Shown here piece by piece: positions 52,081 through 64,000 of a DNA stretch of 64,000 nucleotides; position 1 is the first letter of the stretch; each line of letters opens with the position of its first letter. The stretch is from Chondrilla cf. caribensis (lineage: Eukaryota > Porifera > Demospongiae > Chondrillida > Chondrillidae). The notes under the pieces were generated by a model that saw only the letters and a list, made by a program, of their open reading frames with translations, did no database searches and was not told where the DNA came from. The position numbers and the translations under genes were made by a program. The stretch is taken from assembly GCA_964020155.1 (NCBI GenBank), contig OZ026569.1, positions 2,431,471 through 2,495,470 of the forward strand, given 5' to 3'.

Positions 52081-53652
52081 ATGATTTTGCTAGAATTTCA
52101 CAATAGAATCGTCGAGGAGGCCCTTCTCCTCAGACTGAAAAAGTGAGTTTTCGTGTGGCCTTTGTTCTCTTTCGAGTATCATAATCCAAATAAGTTGTTT
52201 CACGGGGGATATTTTGTTTACGTTTACTTAGGGACGCCAAGCCGGATGGCGTAGACATCACTGTGGCAGGTAGGTACGAATATTACAATTCATTTATTAT
52301 GATATTGTTCTTTGACTGGTCTTTTGGTCCACTTACGTGGTGTGCATCGTTCACGTACAGACTTTGATGGAGTTTTGTTCCACATTTCCAACCCGGACGG
52401 AGACAAGAACAAGATCAGGGTAAGCGCATTGTGTTGGCCCGTCTGTGTTTGGTTGATTGTGAGTGTTTTGTGATAAGAACTCGTGTGGCACGGCCTATAA
52501 TTGCGATGCGAAATGTACAACGTATGTGACTTTCTTTATCAACTGACTTACACAAATGGACATTTCAAACTCAGTGAGAAACCCGATAGTCGTTTGTTTC
52601 CAGGCAAAGCATTAGTTTTTAAAGTCTTTAGTTGTTTGATCATTTCTAGTTCTATCGTACCGTTATCACAATGAGAAGACCAGCAGCCATGTTGACCCGC
52701 GTGGCCATATTTAGTGTCTGGCTACTATAGACCGGGTTTACTGCGTACAAAGGGAGACACGTCTATGGTTTACCTGTCTAATTCGATTCAGAAGGCACAA
52801 TTGTGGTGTACGTGATTAGTGCATGAATTCTACTGGGTAATTTTATATATTTAGTCCAGGAAAATGTTTCCCAGTCTCTAGTATGTTATACCCAACGGTA
52901 AACTTAGTGTACTTTGTTTTTGTGAATACCCAAACCCACATACACACTAATCAAATATACACCAACTCATTTGAACTCAGTATTTCTTGTGTAGTACCAT
53001 TTTCCCTGAAGTTCTTGGCAGTTTTTGAAATCATTGCTCAATCTCAATCAGGTGTTCATTCCTTACATTTTGGCTCTGTGAATACTCCCCTGTCTTCTTT
53101 TGAGCTCGAATTTTGTTGTGTAGCACTGTTTTTCACCCAACCTTCAACAGTTTGACAGTGCAAGTGATGCCAGGTGTGTAGGTGGTCTGAAAGATGAGTC
53201 TGGTCTGTGTGTTCTTGCTTGTTGCAGGTTAGCATCTCTCTGAAGTTTTACAAAGACCTTCAGCAATATGGAGCGGACAAGGTAGGATACAAGGAAATGT
53301 GTGTACACACATGCACATATCCCTACAGGCATCCTATGCCCACAACAGTGTACTTACATATCGACTTTTAAATGCATACTTGTAGACTCGGATGTATGCA
53401 TATACGTATTTGAGTATACCTGGGACATATGTGTACGTATGTATTCGCACTTTGTATTTGTATGTACATATATACATGCATGCGTACACAAAAATAGGAT
53501 TATATTTACTTGTGTAGATGTGCTTTATCTTATCTTGTAGTTGATAAGCGATGTGTATGGTCCTCTTTTGGTGGATCCTGAGGATAGCTATGATGTCTCA
53601 GTGCAGTTTGACCTGGAGAACCTACCTGCCAACCCTGGTGAGTGTTCTGTTT

Positions 53653-53707
<55 letters not shown>

Positions 53708-56700
53708 TTCAGGAGATCTGTGGATACCCACGGTCTCAAAGCTATCCTTCATTTGTAGATTGGAAAATTCATTCTAGATGTTACTGATAAGCCTCTCCAT
53801 CCATGCATTAACGTCTAATAATCCAACCAGTGTTCCATTAATCAATCCGAGAATTGCAATATTGGGCTCTTTTTACTGCATGCATACCTGTATACCGTAG
53901 TACAGTAAATTCGTCCCCTCATAACAAAGTACTTTGTACTGTATGTATTCTCTTGTTGTATGATTGCACTGGAGCCTCTCCACTATCAATGTATACTACC
54001 TATCTTCTTGTAGAGGACTGGGCCAAGAAAGTAGCCTTATTAAAAAGGAACTGCTTTGCCTCTGTATTCAACGAATTCTTTGACATGCAAATCCAGAAGA
54101 AGGCCGACGGGTCCAAGCAGGCTGTCATTGACTACAGGGACCAGGAAACTATGTATGTGTCCGCTCAGAAGGACCGCGTCACTGTCATATTCAGTACAAT
54201 CTTCCAGGATGACGACGACATCATCATCGGGAAGGTGTTCATGCAGGAGTTCAAGGAAGGTCGTAGAGGCAGTCAGACAGCACCACAGGTGAGCTGAGGA
54301 GAAAGCTCAATCCGAACATGCGTAGCCTAATGTCACCATTGCTTGGTGTTATTACATGCAAGATTTCCCTCATTTTTTCAAATGGAAATGTTCCTTTTCC
54401 ATGCTGTAATATGGCCCCGTACTTCTGCTGATGGAGATCTCAATAGGTTTTCAGTAAATCACTTGGGGGATTCCCATAAGGATTTCCCCTTGTGTTTTAC
54501 CCCTACGTATTCTCCCCAAAGAATTGGTATCCCTGAACATCGTATACTGCTACTCTGTTTTGACTTTTGTGTGGTTGATTTCTAGAGGGAAAGAGTGGTT
54601 GTTGTTTTTCTTCACATCCAGTGATTGTAAATTGTAGTTAAATTGTAGTTTCTGATAAGATGTTGTGTATCAAAGAGTCCTAATTGCATTGTCTATCTGC
54701 TCATTTCAATTTCATTGTTTATTGTACATTATCCCACACATACGCACATATGTACTTGTTTGTGCATAATGTGTACTGATAGTAGTATGAGTGTGTGCAC
54801 GTACGTACATACACGTGTACATGTGCATGTGCTGGTTGTTAAAAGCGATATATTGGTTAGATTGAACCCCTCCACCCATACATTTTGAGATGTTCTCTGT
54901 TTCTGTGCATGTACAAAACTACCCTGCAGATCTACATAGGCAGGTACATATGTATGTGTATTGTGTGCATATGTAAAATATCCAAACCACGCATTCCTGT
55001 TGTCCCGGATCACCTGTGGTGGATTATTCACATGGTTGTGTTGTTATTGCATAGGTACTGTTTTCCCACAAAGAGCCTCCTCAGGAGCTGCAGGGAACAA
55101 CTGCTAGAACTGGAGACAATGTTGGATACATCACATTTGGTGTGTGGGTGGGTGTGGGTGTATAAGGTACTTTCAGTAAAAAAATGAACGTATTACGGGT
55201 GTATCCGTACCCGTTTTTCAACTGTACGTAGTTGACACGTTCCTAACCTGTAAATGAGTGACCCTTACTTCTACTGCATTCTTCAGCAAGTGATTAATGC
55301 GCAGGTGACAATGAATACGTTATAATTCTTGTGCAATGACGGTGTGATTTGATTTGAGTGACGAAGAAAAATGGCCTATTCGACCGATGTAAACCATCAA
55401 ATTAGAGAGCTACTCTTTCGAAAGCAAAAATTAGCACAGAATGTTGAAATTACATTGTGTTCAAACCTATTAGACTTACCACTGTCGCTCTGGGATACTT
55501 TATTGCCAGGTGAAGGCTCATCTCTGCCTTAAACGAATTCAAATTAATCGAGCAGGATTCTGACAAGGAGGATCTTTCCAACTGACATTACTCTTTTCAC
55601 AAAAGAAGGTTTCTCTATTTTGTTTTACACTTGAAAGGACACTTGAGGTCTGTATTCCTTTTGATTATCACTTTCTCTAAACATTTAACAACCTGTACTT
55701 GGCAAGTATGTAGCACAAACGTGCGTAAAACGTACTTAACACGTCTGTTCATCCGTAGTTCATCCGTAGTTCATCCGTAGTCAATCCGTAGTATGTTCAG
55801 TTTTTTTTTGAAAGTACCATGATGTGTGTGTACATATGTGTACATAACTGTAGCCTGCTTATCTGTTTACATACGTACATATATGGGATACATACATGTA
55901 CTTATGTGTAGTGTTAGGAATAATGAAAGCTGAAAATAACTACAGTGAACTCTCCATTAACGGACTCTCCGAGGAACGACCAGTCGCTTTACAGCGTCCA
56001 ACGTTCGGTCACGGGATAACCTTCCTATGCTAGTTATACATTAGCAATCTCCAAATAGTGGACTCTCTGTATTCCGTCCAACGAACGTTAAATATTCCCC
56101 AACTACGAACATACGTACTAAATGTCTCTCTATGAACGGACACACGGTATAGCAAATCAATATCAATGTGACATATCTATAACAAAATACAAGTATATCA
56201 GTCTGAATTGCCTAAAAGTTTCTTTACACGATCCACATAAACCTTCGGGCCGTTAAGTTTGTAAAAACAGGGTATCTCCAAACCCAGGCCTATTCCGCGG
56301 TTGATCCGAGCACCAGTTATGGTAGCTGTTATACTGTTACATTCCCGGGCTAGAAACAGGGAAAAGGTTCGAGCGAGCTCCGCGGGAACCCGGCCAACTA
56401 CCTGTCTGTCTAGACAAATAGTAACTGCAAACTTGTCCTCTGGATTTGACGGTTCTCGTTGTAGTTGCAGAACTTCGCCTTTAGAAGGACTCCAAATATC
56501 TTTGTAAATATGGTAACCTCTAACATGCGAATTGATGACAAAAAAATCCAACAGCACTCTGCTTTTGGCAGCCATGTCTGGCACAATATCGCGCGCGAGT
56601 ATACAACTGACCTGCGTAGTATAGAGTATCTATGCCCGCAGGTACGAAGATATCTAAAGTGCGGACGTGACGTAATATCGGCGGACTCAATTGTAACATA

Positions 56701-59193
56701 AGCAGCACAAACGGACCCAATTGACGTGACACAGTATTTCAAAATAGTTTTACCTGTTATAACATTAGTATTTTATTATAACATTGTATCCTTAATTATT
56801 GTGATGTTGTTGATTACAATTATGTGAAATCCATAATCGTGGTGATGTTATGGTGAAACTTTCCGAGTTAAGGACACCTCTATCCAAAGGACAAATACTG
56901 ATGTCCCAGCCCGTCCCTTGGATGGAGAGTCTACTGTACTCCAAAATCAGTAGGATTGGTCCTTCGACTGAGCTACTATGTTCTAACACATATTTAAGCC
57001 AAAGAGTCAAAAGAAGTAGCTAATCTTAGCCTGGCGAATCTGGGGTTGGATTGGCCAAGTGTCTAGGCAAAGTACAGGTGCTATTTTGTGGCCTGTACAT
57101 ATTTCAATCGTTGAATCTGTATCATATTGTGTACTATCTTTGCAGCTAACCATTCCAGTAGACATTACGTACATATGTGTTTTGTTGCATGTCATGTCAA
57201 AGATATTACCCACTTCTGGCCATATAGGCCATAACGTGGCCATATACTTATGTGCCCCAGATACTAAACTCCTTGGGGAGGTACACTATGTCTTGTATGC
57301 TTGTATATTATATTGTCTCTTCTACTGTGATGTTACAGTACATGACCTATGTATTGTCTCCTATTCCGACATTATGTACGTATTTCTGTTTTGTGTGTAG
57401 TTCTCTTCCCTCGTCACTTCTCCAAGGACACAAAGGATAGGACGATTGATTTGATTCACACTTTCCGTGACTACCTTCACTACCACATCAAATGCTCAAA
57501 GGTGGGCCTTCTTCTCCTGTTCTCCTTCTACCAAATGCAGCTATAAAACAGCTCCACTGTTGATTGTGGTAGGCTGGAAGGAAAGTTATTTTGTATGATT
57601 TGTAACGCTTTGTTACTTGTTGTTTGTTTTGCACATTCCTTCTCTCATATTATCATGGCCACTATTACAAAGTACACATACATATCTACATATATACCTA
57701 CATATGTAGGTATATATTATACATGTTAAAGAAACCTTTCATGTGAATATGGCAAATTGCAATTACGTACTTGTGGATAGTATACATTTTGTTATTCGTC
57801 CTCTCGAGAGAATTATGTTTTGTTGCAATCCAACTACAATTTGTCTACTTCATTTTCATGTGCTAATGGACAGAATACTGTGATTCTACTAGGATCAAAT
57901 CACATTGTATTTCTGATTGAATTACAATACACTACAATTTGCATTACGATTCCACTGTAATCACATAACAATATAAATTTGGTCAACATTACTTTGCGAT
58001 ATGTAAAAGTCTCTGTGACATGTACAGCGCGTATTTTTGTATAGGAAGTAAATTCACTCCACTGTTCTAGTTAGTTGGAACTGTCTTAATGTTGCGTAAT
58101 TTGACACTCAGCTGGTACATACATACATGCGTACATGCTCAAGGTCCCTTGTTGATATTCATATGCATATACGTACATACGTGCACCCACATCTAGTATC
58201 GACTGTTTGCTGGAATAGAGGATTTGGACTGTGTGTTAAAATGTGTTCACAGTATAGGTAAAGAGTCTATGGTGTAATTGTACCTGTTATGCAACAGACA
58301 GGTTCCCTAATGTTCATATATATTTTACATCACTTCAAAACATACAATATGTACATATGTATCTACATGCCATCATGACATCAACTTGATATGATGCCCA
58401 ATGCTGTCTAAACAACAGAGATAGCCTCAGCCATCAGTATATGTATGTTTGGACTATGATACATAAAAGTATTGTGAGTGATATTGTCTGTTGGTCTGTT
58501 TGTTGCTCTGTCTTAGGCGTATCTCCATTGTCGTATGAGGGCCAGGACTAACGCGTTGTTGAAAGTGCTGAACAGAGCTAAGCCCGAAAGCCTCAAACCA
58601 AAAGAAAAGAAGACCATCAGGTATATGTGGGAATGGGAATGAAAATTGGAATAGGAATGGGAATTTTTTGACTCTGGCACCAACTGTTCCCATTTTTGCC
58701 TTATAAGGTAGCATAATGAATACAGAAGCCATTCATATGTATGTACTGTATGGTGCTAAGTTTTGAGGTACACAGAGTTCTTGCTTTCATGAACAAACCT
58801 TTACATAGTGGACAGCTTGCGAGGGAGGGTCACCATCTGTGAGATTTAGGGAAGGCTGGTCTGAGAAAATTGTGCTTTAAATCTGGGTACTATCTGGTGT
58901 TATACAGTTTTAGTTATATTTGAAGTTTCGGTAATGTGAATTTAGTGTTTTGACAGGTACTGCAAAAAGTAATGTTGCTACATATACACCAGTCATTTTA
59001 AAATCTCCCAGCTTTTTTTACTGATGATCTCCAGACAACATGTGTACACTTGGGGATCCCCATATTATTGACATGGCTGTGCCAGGAGTATATGCACACA
59101 GGGAGGGGGAGAGAGGGGGGAAGGTAGGGGGAGCTTGTGACTTGTTTCTATCTTCCTTTACTCAACAGTGGACGAACATTCCACCAGAGTTGA
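52081..59193 (+). CDS. ARPC2: Arp2/3 complex subunit 2 (p34-Arc)
   Basis: Subunit that, with ARPC4, forms the structural core of the actin-nucleating Arp2/3 complex and contacts the mother filament. Exons: 52081-52142, 52232-52269, 52361-52419, 53228-53281, 53541-53637, 54014-54288, 55055-55139, 57401-57501, 58517-58620, 59169-59193, GT-AG throughout. Total 900 nt, 299 aa (human 300). Signatures in order: [142 protein letters not shown] ([17 protein letters not shown]), [20 protein letters not shown] and the end [11 protein letters not shown]. No oddities. It hosts a nested opposite-strand gene at 56198-56584. Confidence 0.97.
53656..53704. repeat. (TG)n microsatellite, ARPC2 intron 5
   Basis: Pure TG run of about 48 bp, 18 bp after the donor at 53638. 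Confidence 0.95.
55941..56150. mobile_element. Diverged MITE-like element (family A relative)
   Basis: Opens CAGTGAACTCTCCATTAACG and closes with CTCTATGAACGGACACACGG. The middle has AATAGTGGACTCTCTGTA and CGTCCAACG repeated. It lies in ARPC2 intron 7, just before the nested gene. Confidence 0.5.
56198..56584 (-). CDS. HIRAN-like domain protein, nested in ARPC2 intron
   Basis: Single-exon 128-aa frame on the strand opposite ARPC2. [40 protein letters not shown] and [18 protein letters not shown] follow the HIRAN pattern (aromatic-W-P, REP-NP-D--A, VG-vP-e-A). HIRAN domains in HLTF bind the 3' end of single-stranded DNA. The following [16 protein letters not shown] tail is a stretch I associate with uncharacterised invertebrate proteins carrying this module. 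Two ATGs are possible (MPDMAAKS; the second at codon 4). No helicase or other domain accompanies it. It may be a small free-standing gene or a captured fragment of a mobile element; MITE-like sequence lies next to it. Confidence 0.6.
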   Translation of the reverse strand: MPDMAAKSRVLLDFFVINSHVRGYHIYKDIWSPSKGEVLQLQREPSNPEDKFAVTICLDRQVVGRVPAELARTFSLFLARECNSITATITGARINRGIGLGLEIPCFYKLNGPKVYVDRVKKLLGNSD

Positions 59194-59700
59194 AGAAATG
59201 TTAGGATTTTCATAGAGTATGTAGTTTCGCTTTGTGAACATTGTGTCAAGGATTTACCTAATGTGTGTCTGCTACATGCATAATTCTAACTTTGTAATTA
59301 TATCATGGATATACTATTATTATGTCTAATAAACTGTGTGTTTACAAGAAATGATCGTGGTTTGTTGTTTAGAAGCTGTTGCTATACAAGTCAGACATGT
59401 GCGTACTTGTATTTTGGTAGAACATCTTCAACAGATCTATTCATGTCAACCTAGTGGTTTACATGTTACTTTGCAGATATACTGTGCTGGAGTATCATCA
59501 ATTATAACATTGCTATCGTTAAAAATATCACCCCCAGTCCACTTCCGCAGCCGCCATTTATGAGATTCACAAGGGTCTTCCGGCCGCCATTTATTCTGTC
59601 GGGAAAGCACCTTATTCCGTCAGAATAAAATAAGGCCGGAAGTTAGTCTGGGAACGAACACCTGTTGCTCAAACACGTGATAGAGACGGCCACAAAAAGA
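59194..59700. promoter_or_regulatory. Region upstream of the dispanin gene
   Basis: After the ARPC2 3' UTR (AATAAACTG near 59326 may be its polyadenylation signal), a GC-richer stretch at 59540-59645 has two copies of GCCGCCATTTAT (about 59550 and 59584), which resemble YY1 sites. This looks like the promoter of the gene starting at 59701; inferred only. Confidence 0.4.
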
Positions 59701-62700
59701 ATGTCTGACAAAGAACCACTCGTTCCCACCCTTAATCAACCTCCTCCTGCTTACTCATCTGCACCTTCTGGTAAGAAAGAACCAAATGTGATGATTTTAA
59801 GGTTCAACATTACCTGTACGACTGGGGGTCGGTGTCCTTTAGTACGCTTCTTCTACAATTAACCTTATTTGCGATAGGATTGTCTATGGTTTCAGTTGCA
59901 CTGTGATTGTACATAATATGCACTGTGTTGAAGTGTATGGAGTCTGTGATTGAGTCTATATAGTTTAATCACCTATCAATTGGACTCAGCTTGAGTGGAG
60001 TGGACGAATTGTATCCCCCAGTGTACCGCAGTGTATCTGTCTTGTATGTACCTTTGCAGGAGGTTATCTTGTTGGAGTTGTTGCATTCTCACTGAATTGT
60101 GACGTTGCGTCATAATATTTGTGATCATCTTTTGGCATATGAAGTCATTCTTGTGATATGCAGAGTATGCATTCTGTGTGTCATTCGCCACAAGCTGCCC
60201 ACACTCCTCTCTACCAAGCAGTAGTATGGATGTACCCACTCATTGTGACACCCTGTGATATACCCAGCCACAATTTTCTGGAAATAATTTACTAGCATGG
60301 TCGAAGTACTGTATGTGTATATTGGGTTTGAAATTGGATATTATGCCAAATGGGGAATATGCTATAATTTACGAACCAAATGGGTGTGGCAGAGTAAATT
60401 GGTGCATATGTCACAGTTAGTGTCTACATGTGGCATATTAAGTGTCTACATGTGGCATATTAAGTGTCTACATGTGGCGTATTAAGTGGCTGCATGTGGC
60501 GTATTAAGTGGCTGCATGTGGCGTATTAAGTGGCTGCATCTGGCATATTAATTGGCTGCATGTGGCATATTAAGTGGCTGTATGTGGCATATTAATTGGC
60601 TGCATGTGGCATATTGAGTGTCTGCATGTGGCATATTAAGTGGCTGGATGTGACGTATTTAGTAGCTGCATGTGGCGTATTAAGTGGCTGCATGTGGCGT
60701 ATTAAGTGGCTGCATATGGCACATTAGGTGGTGCCATTGTACTAGTTTTGGGATCAATGGACCGATAATGATGTCTCCTGTTATCAATCAGCACTGTGCC
60801 CTCTCCTGTAGCTCCCCCACCTGGATACAATCCACCGCCTGTTCCTCCGCCAAGCAATCAGTATGGGACGGCAACAAACGTAACGGTGAGTGTATTGACT
60901 GTCAACCAAGTAAAGTGCATTCCTAACTGTACAAAGTGACTGGAGTACACTGTCGTCCTGTACAGTTCAGCTCAGAACAGTGTACATTTCTGTAAAGTAC
61001 AACTCAACCAGAGTGCACTCCTGTACAGTACAACTCGAACAGAGTACACTCAATTTCTGTACAACTCGAACGGGGTACACTCAATTTCTGTACAACTCGA
61101 ACGGGGTACACTCAATTTCTGTACAACTCGAACGGGGTACACTCAATTTCTGTACAACTCGAACAGAGTACACTCAATTTCTGTACAACTCGAACAGAGT
61201 ACACTCAATTTCTGTACAACTCGAATGGGGTACAGTCTCTATTTCTGTAAAACGCGAACGGGGTACAATCAATTTCTGTACAACTTGAACGGGGTACACT
61301 CAATTTCTATACAACTCGGGTAGATTTCCAACTATGCCCTTATCAGTAGTTTTCCTCTTTATAACCACATTGTTTATTGTTGGTCTGGCTTCATGCTTTC
61401 GCATGTGTGTAGTCTGTATAAGCCTCACTATTAAGATCACTTATACCGTTTTTACATGCATTGTAAAGTAGGTCAAACCCGAGATACAATACCTCGGGTT
61501 CAACCCACTTTCCGTTCACAAGTCTGATTATATTTCCAATTCAAAAGATGGGAATGATTCTTCATCTGGACGTTTCAACCCTGTGGGTCGTCTTCAGCAG
61601 TCGGGTGCCTTGGGAGTTACCCTCCTTAAATAGGGTTTGAGCTTCCCGCCAAGACACTTTTGGTCTTGTGATTTCCACTCCTTGGACAAACAAAGGGGTC
61701 CACAATCATCATCCACGTAGCATGTTCATCTGTGTGGAATAGTGTAGTGCAAATCAGTATTGTTTATGTGCTCGTAACTTACACATCCACAGGTTGTGAC
61801 TGGTTATCCCCAGCCGACAAGGGGAATTGCACCTCCCCGTCCGAATACTTACTTGGCATTGGCAATTATCGCTTTTCTGTTTGGATTCTGGCCTCTTGCT
61901 CTGGCGGCTATTATTTACAGTATCCGCGTGAGTTTTGATTTGTGGTTAATGGTTGACATTGTGTCATTTAACAAGTTTGAATCTTCAATTGAATAGCTGG
62001 CACTTTCGGGGAGGGGACCACCTCCTCCTTCAAAGTTTTGCCCTCCTAAATCAAAATTTTATTCCCTCTTTCAGAAAAAGTCTGAAGTAGATTATTATAG
62101 AATTTACATCACCTAGTATCCCATTTTCGTACCTACTTTTTCTGGAATACATCATAACATGTTTAATGGCTATTATAGACTTGTGGGTAATGCCAGTGTA
62201 GTAACTATTTTGAATTTCACACCTCAAACAACAACTTACAACAGAAGTGCTTATAGTAGTACTGGCTAATACCACAAGGGTTAAATTACACAAAGAAAGA
62301 CAATCTTAGAACTTTCAGCATCCCGGCTTAGTGGAAACACATGTTGCACCAGTTCTATACCAGAATTACCCGTTGCAAAAAGGAGAAGGATGTTTCTAAT
62401 GTATAAATAGACAACGTCTCCTGTAGTGAACAGTGTTAGTGAAAGATTAGACGTTACATTTCGCATCCAGATACGCTCATCCCTAATTGAAAATTTCTCA
62501 TATCTTGTAGCTGGATTCTGTGAAAAGAGTCCATAACAACCACCTCCCTTCCCCCTTCCCAGGCTTCAAGTGAGTACGATGCTGGACGCTATGATGTAGC
62601 TATGATCTTGGCAAGACGTGCCCGAACGTACAGTATCGTGGCCCTTATTGTGGGCGTAATCACGTACGTCTGCTTTGGTATAGTACTAGTAGTGGTTTTT

Positions 62701-62709
62701 ACTGTTTAG
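59701..62709 (+). CDS. CD225/dispanin family two-pass membrane protein
   Basis: Small protein of the dispanin (CD225) superfamily, which includes IFITM, PRRT1 and SYNDIG proteins. Exons: 59701-59770, 60812-60885, 61793-61927, 62563-62709, GT-AG, 426 nt, 141 aa. A proline-rich cytosolic head (LVPTLNQPPPAYSSAPS, PPPGYNPPPVPPPSNQYG) carries a PPxY-type motif (PPAY) that could bind WW domains. The CD225 region begins TYLALAIIAFLFGFWPLALA (intramembrane helix). It then has IIYSIRASSEYDAGRYDVAM and LARRARTY as the conserved loop, then SIVALIVGVITYVCFGIVLV as the second helix, and VVFTV at the end. Closer in layout to PRRT1-like dispanins than to IFITMs; no immune role can be inferred. Introns 1 and 2 are full of minisatellite DNA. 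Confidence 0.85.
60405..60725. repeat. 22-bp minisatellite, dispanin intron 1
   Basis: About 14 units of AAGTGGCTGCATGTGGC(A/G)TATT. The earliest units read GTGTCTACATGTGGCATATT; later ones vary at CGT/CAT. It lies about 90 bp before the exon at 60812. Confidence 0.9.
61012..61320. repeat. 31-bp minisatellite, dispanin intron 2
   Basis: Nine or so units of ACAACTCGAAC(G/A)GGGTACAC followed by TCAATTTCTGT; last units degenerate. Confidence 0.9.
61555..61650 (-). repeat. Relic of a Penelope-type terminal sequence
   Basis: On the minus strand CTGAAGACGACCCACAGGGT followed by TGAAACGT has the same CTGAAGA-stem-GAAAC layout as the element ends at 30093 and 32204, preceded by CACCCGACTG. No reverse transcriptase nearby. 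Confidence 0.45.
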
Positions 62710-62962
62710 TGAGGACCTACATACATAGTACTGAACGAGTCACTTTAAAGTAAATATTCCAAGTGCGGGGTTAAGCTTTATGCAAACACCATTTTGTTAT
62801 AATATTATATTTTCCACGTTGTGGATAGTTTGTAGCTGCTTTCGAGGGACTGTCATACATACATACATAGTGTATTTGTTGTATTGATTTTTTTGGTTAA
62901 TGATCTATTGCTAATAATAATAATTATAATAATACTAATAATAATAATATAATATATAATAT

Positions 62963-63061
62963 AGCGGTATATGATCTGCCACAATTTACTGGATATTCAT
63001 TGGCACTTGTACATTATATTGTTACTGGGAAATTGTGGCGGATTATAACGAGATTTCACTG
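62963..63061. mobile_element. MITE-like element, family B (copy 3)
   Basis: GCGGTATATGATCTGCCACAAT at the left, ATTGTGGCGGATTATAACGA then GATTTCACTG at the right; about 99 bp. Confidence 0.65.
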
Positions 63062-63260
63062 TTGTATGTCCCATGTATGTGTTATGAATGCACAATTGTT
63101 ATTCACGGATAACATTATAATGCATATGTATGTGACTGCTGTAGTAGAGTGTCATTTCAAAATTAATTATTACAAAAGTAGTGCAATCAAACAAAAATTA
63201 GTAATATTATGTAATAGATATAATGTGTAAGGTGATTAATAATTGATATGCATTTACGTA

Positions 63261-63477
63261 GTGGTTAAGACATGGGCACAAGGGTAGTATGACATAAAAT
63301 ACCGAGTCCCAAGGGTGCGAAATGCCCGAGGGCCAGTGTATTTTATATGTCATACTGCCCGAGTGTCCATGTCTTAACCAATATAGCATCCATTGCTAAC
63401 ACTTTATACTGTTGCTAGCGCTTTATAGATTATAAAATTGATATATAATAGCACTGTTTCTATGGTAACGGATGCTA
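63261..63477. mobile_element. Family C interspersed repeat (copy 2)
   Basis: GTGGTTAAGACATGGGCACA to TTTCTATGGTAACGGATGCT, same order as 36505-36706. It has an extra GGGTGCGAAATGCCCGAGGG block in the loop region. Confidence 0.8.
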
Positions 63478-63807
63478 AATGGAATTAATAACAAAAGGGT
63501 CCTCGAAATAATCGTGCATGAAAACTATGTTTGAAACTGAACAACAATGAACCAGCCTTTGCAATAGTCTTCACTCCACCATTCCTATTTCGAAGTAATG
63601 AATAAAATGCTGTTATTGTAGATATTATAATATTATCGCAATAACCACAAGTAACATCGTGAAAAGCATGGAATTGATTATGTACCCCTATGCATGGGCA
63701 GTGTCACACCATCACCATGACAACAGTCATGTGTCAACATGGGCACTTATTCTTAATTGTCATGCACAATGATGACCACCAATCGTACAGGCCGGGATGT
63801 GACTTAC

Positions 63808-64000
63808 ACAACAGAGATAAGCACACAGTGGCATCTCTCTCCAAAGCTGCCCTTGTTCATTTCTGACATTTCCTCGCATGTATTGATACTGGCTAGAATG
63901 GATTCCAATCTGTCCAGTGCTTCTTGCAGCTTCGGGTCATATGATACACATTCATCGAGGAGATTTTGCAGCAAGAGTCTGTATCGCGGCAGTCTCTGTA
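63808..64000 (-). CDS. Partial exon resembling a RhoGEF DH domain
   Basis: Minus-strand exon entering from the right edge and ending at a donor GTAAGTC (exon end 63808, phase 2). It reads RLPRYRLLLQNLLDECVSYD, PKLQEALDRLESILASINTC and on to GERCHCVLISVV. The P-R-Y-x-L-L-L run and the following D-P-x-L-x-x-A-L helix match the last helices of DH (Dbl homology) domains of Rho guanine-nucleotide exchange factors such as the FGD type. Only about 64 residues are in the window, so the gene cannot be named. Confidence 0.55.

Larger units (their letters stand above)
62710..63807. other. Intergenic space with repeats
   Basis: Holds AATAAT-type simple sequence (62910-62965), a family-B MITE (62963-63061) and the second copy of repeat family C (63261-63477). 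No exon seen. Confidence 0.6.

Overview
This is eukaryotic, animal nuclear DNA. The genes are split by GT-AG introns. The recognisable products (IP6K, UVSSA, SNF8, TMEM67/meckelin, ANKAR, ARPC2, a dispanin) are animal or broadly eukaryotic proteins. The AT-rich, intron-rich but compact layout, the many (TG)n tracts and TACG/TATG-rich spacers, and the abundance of small foldback repeats suggest an early-branching invertebrate. A sponge is my best guess, but this is inference and no species can be named. Gene models below were built by hand from splice sites, reading phase and remembered family architecture. Most close perfectly in phase from start to stop.

Layout. 1-4408 (+): 3' part of an inositol hexakisphosphate kinase gene. 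5293-11928 (+): UVSSA, transcription-coupled repair, 12 exons. 12866-14284 (-): intronless gamma-butyrobetaine-hydroxylase-like dioxygenase with a mitochondrial-type leader. 14284-19020: a repeat island separating that gene from a degenerate inverted copy of its own 5' end. It holds a DNA transposon with a Ulp1-like protease plus PHD finger, a second terminal-inverted-repeat element containing LINE remnants and a tandem array of its own terminal motif, a nested foldback element and a perfect 42-bp palindrome. 19165-23093 (+): SNF8/VPS22 (ESCRT-II). 24070-28163 (-): an unrecognised small protein with signal peptide, two Ig-like domains and a GPI-type tail, head-to-head with TMEM67. 28264-45864 (+): TMEM67/meckelin, about 23 exons. 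Its introns hold a Penelope-like retroelement, a complete intronless histamine-N-methyltransferase-like gene and a tRNA-like Pol III unit. 46557-51704 (-): ANKAR, almost all in one 4-kb exon. 52081-59193 (+): ARPC2 (Arp2/3), with a small HIRAN-like gene nested on the opposite strand. 59701-62709 (+): a CD225/dispanin two-pass membrane protein. 63808-64000 (-): edge of a gene resembling a RhoGEF DH domain.

The genes are housekeeping or cell-biological and do not form an operon. Two head-to-head pairs (Ig protein/TMEM67 about 100 bp apart; ANKAR/ARPC2 about 380 bp apart) probably share promoter regions. Three convergent pairs meet tail to tail (UVSSA/BBOX-like, SNF8/Ig protein, TMEM67/ANKAR). 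The most unusual material is the 14.3-19.0 kb repeat island, the new Ig/GPI gene, and the Penelope element with inverted terminal copies carrying hammerhead-like motifs.
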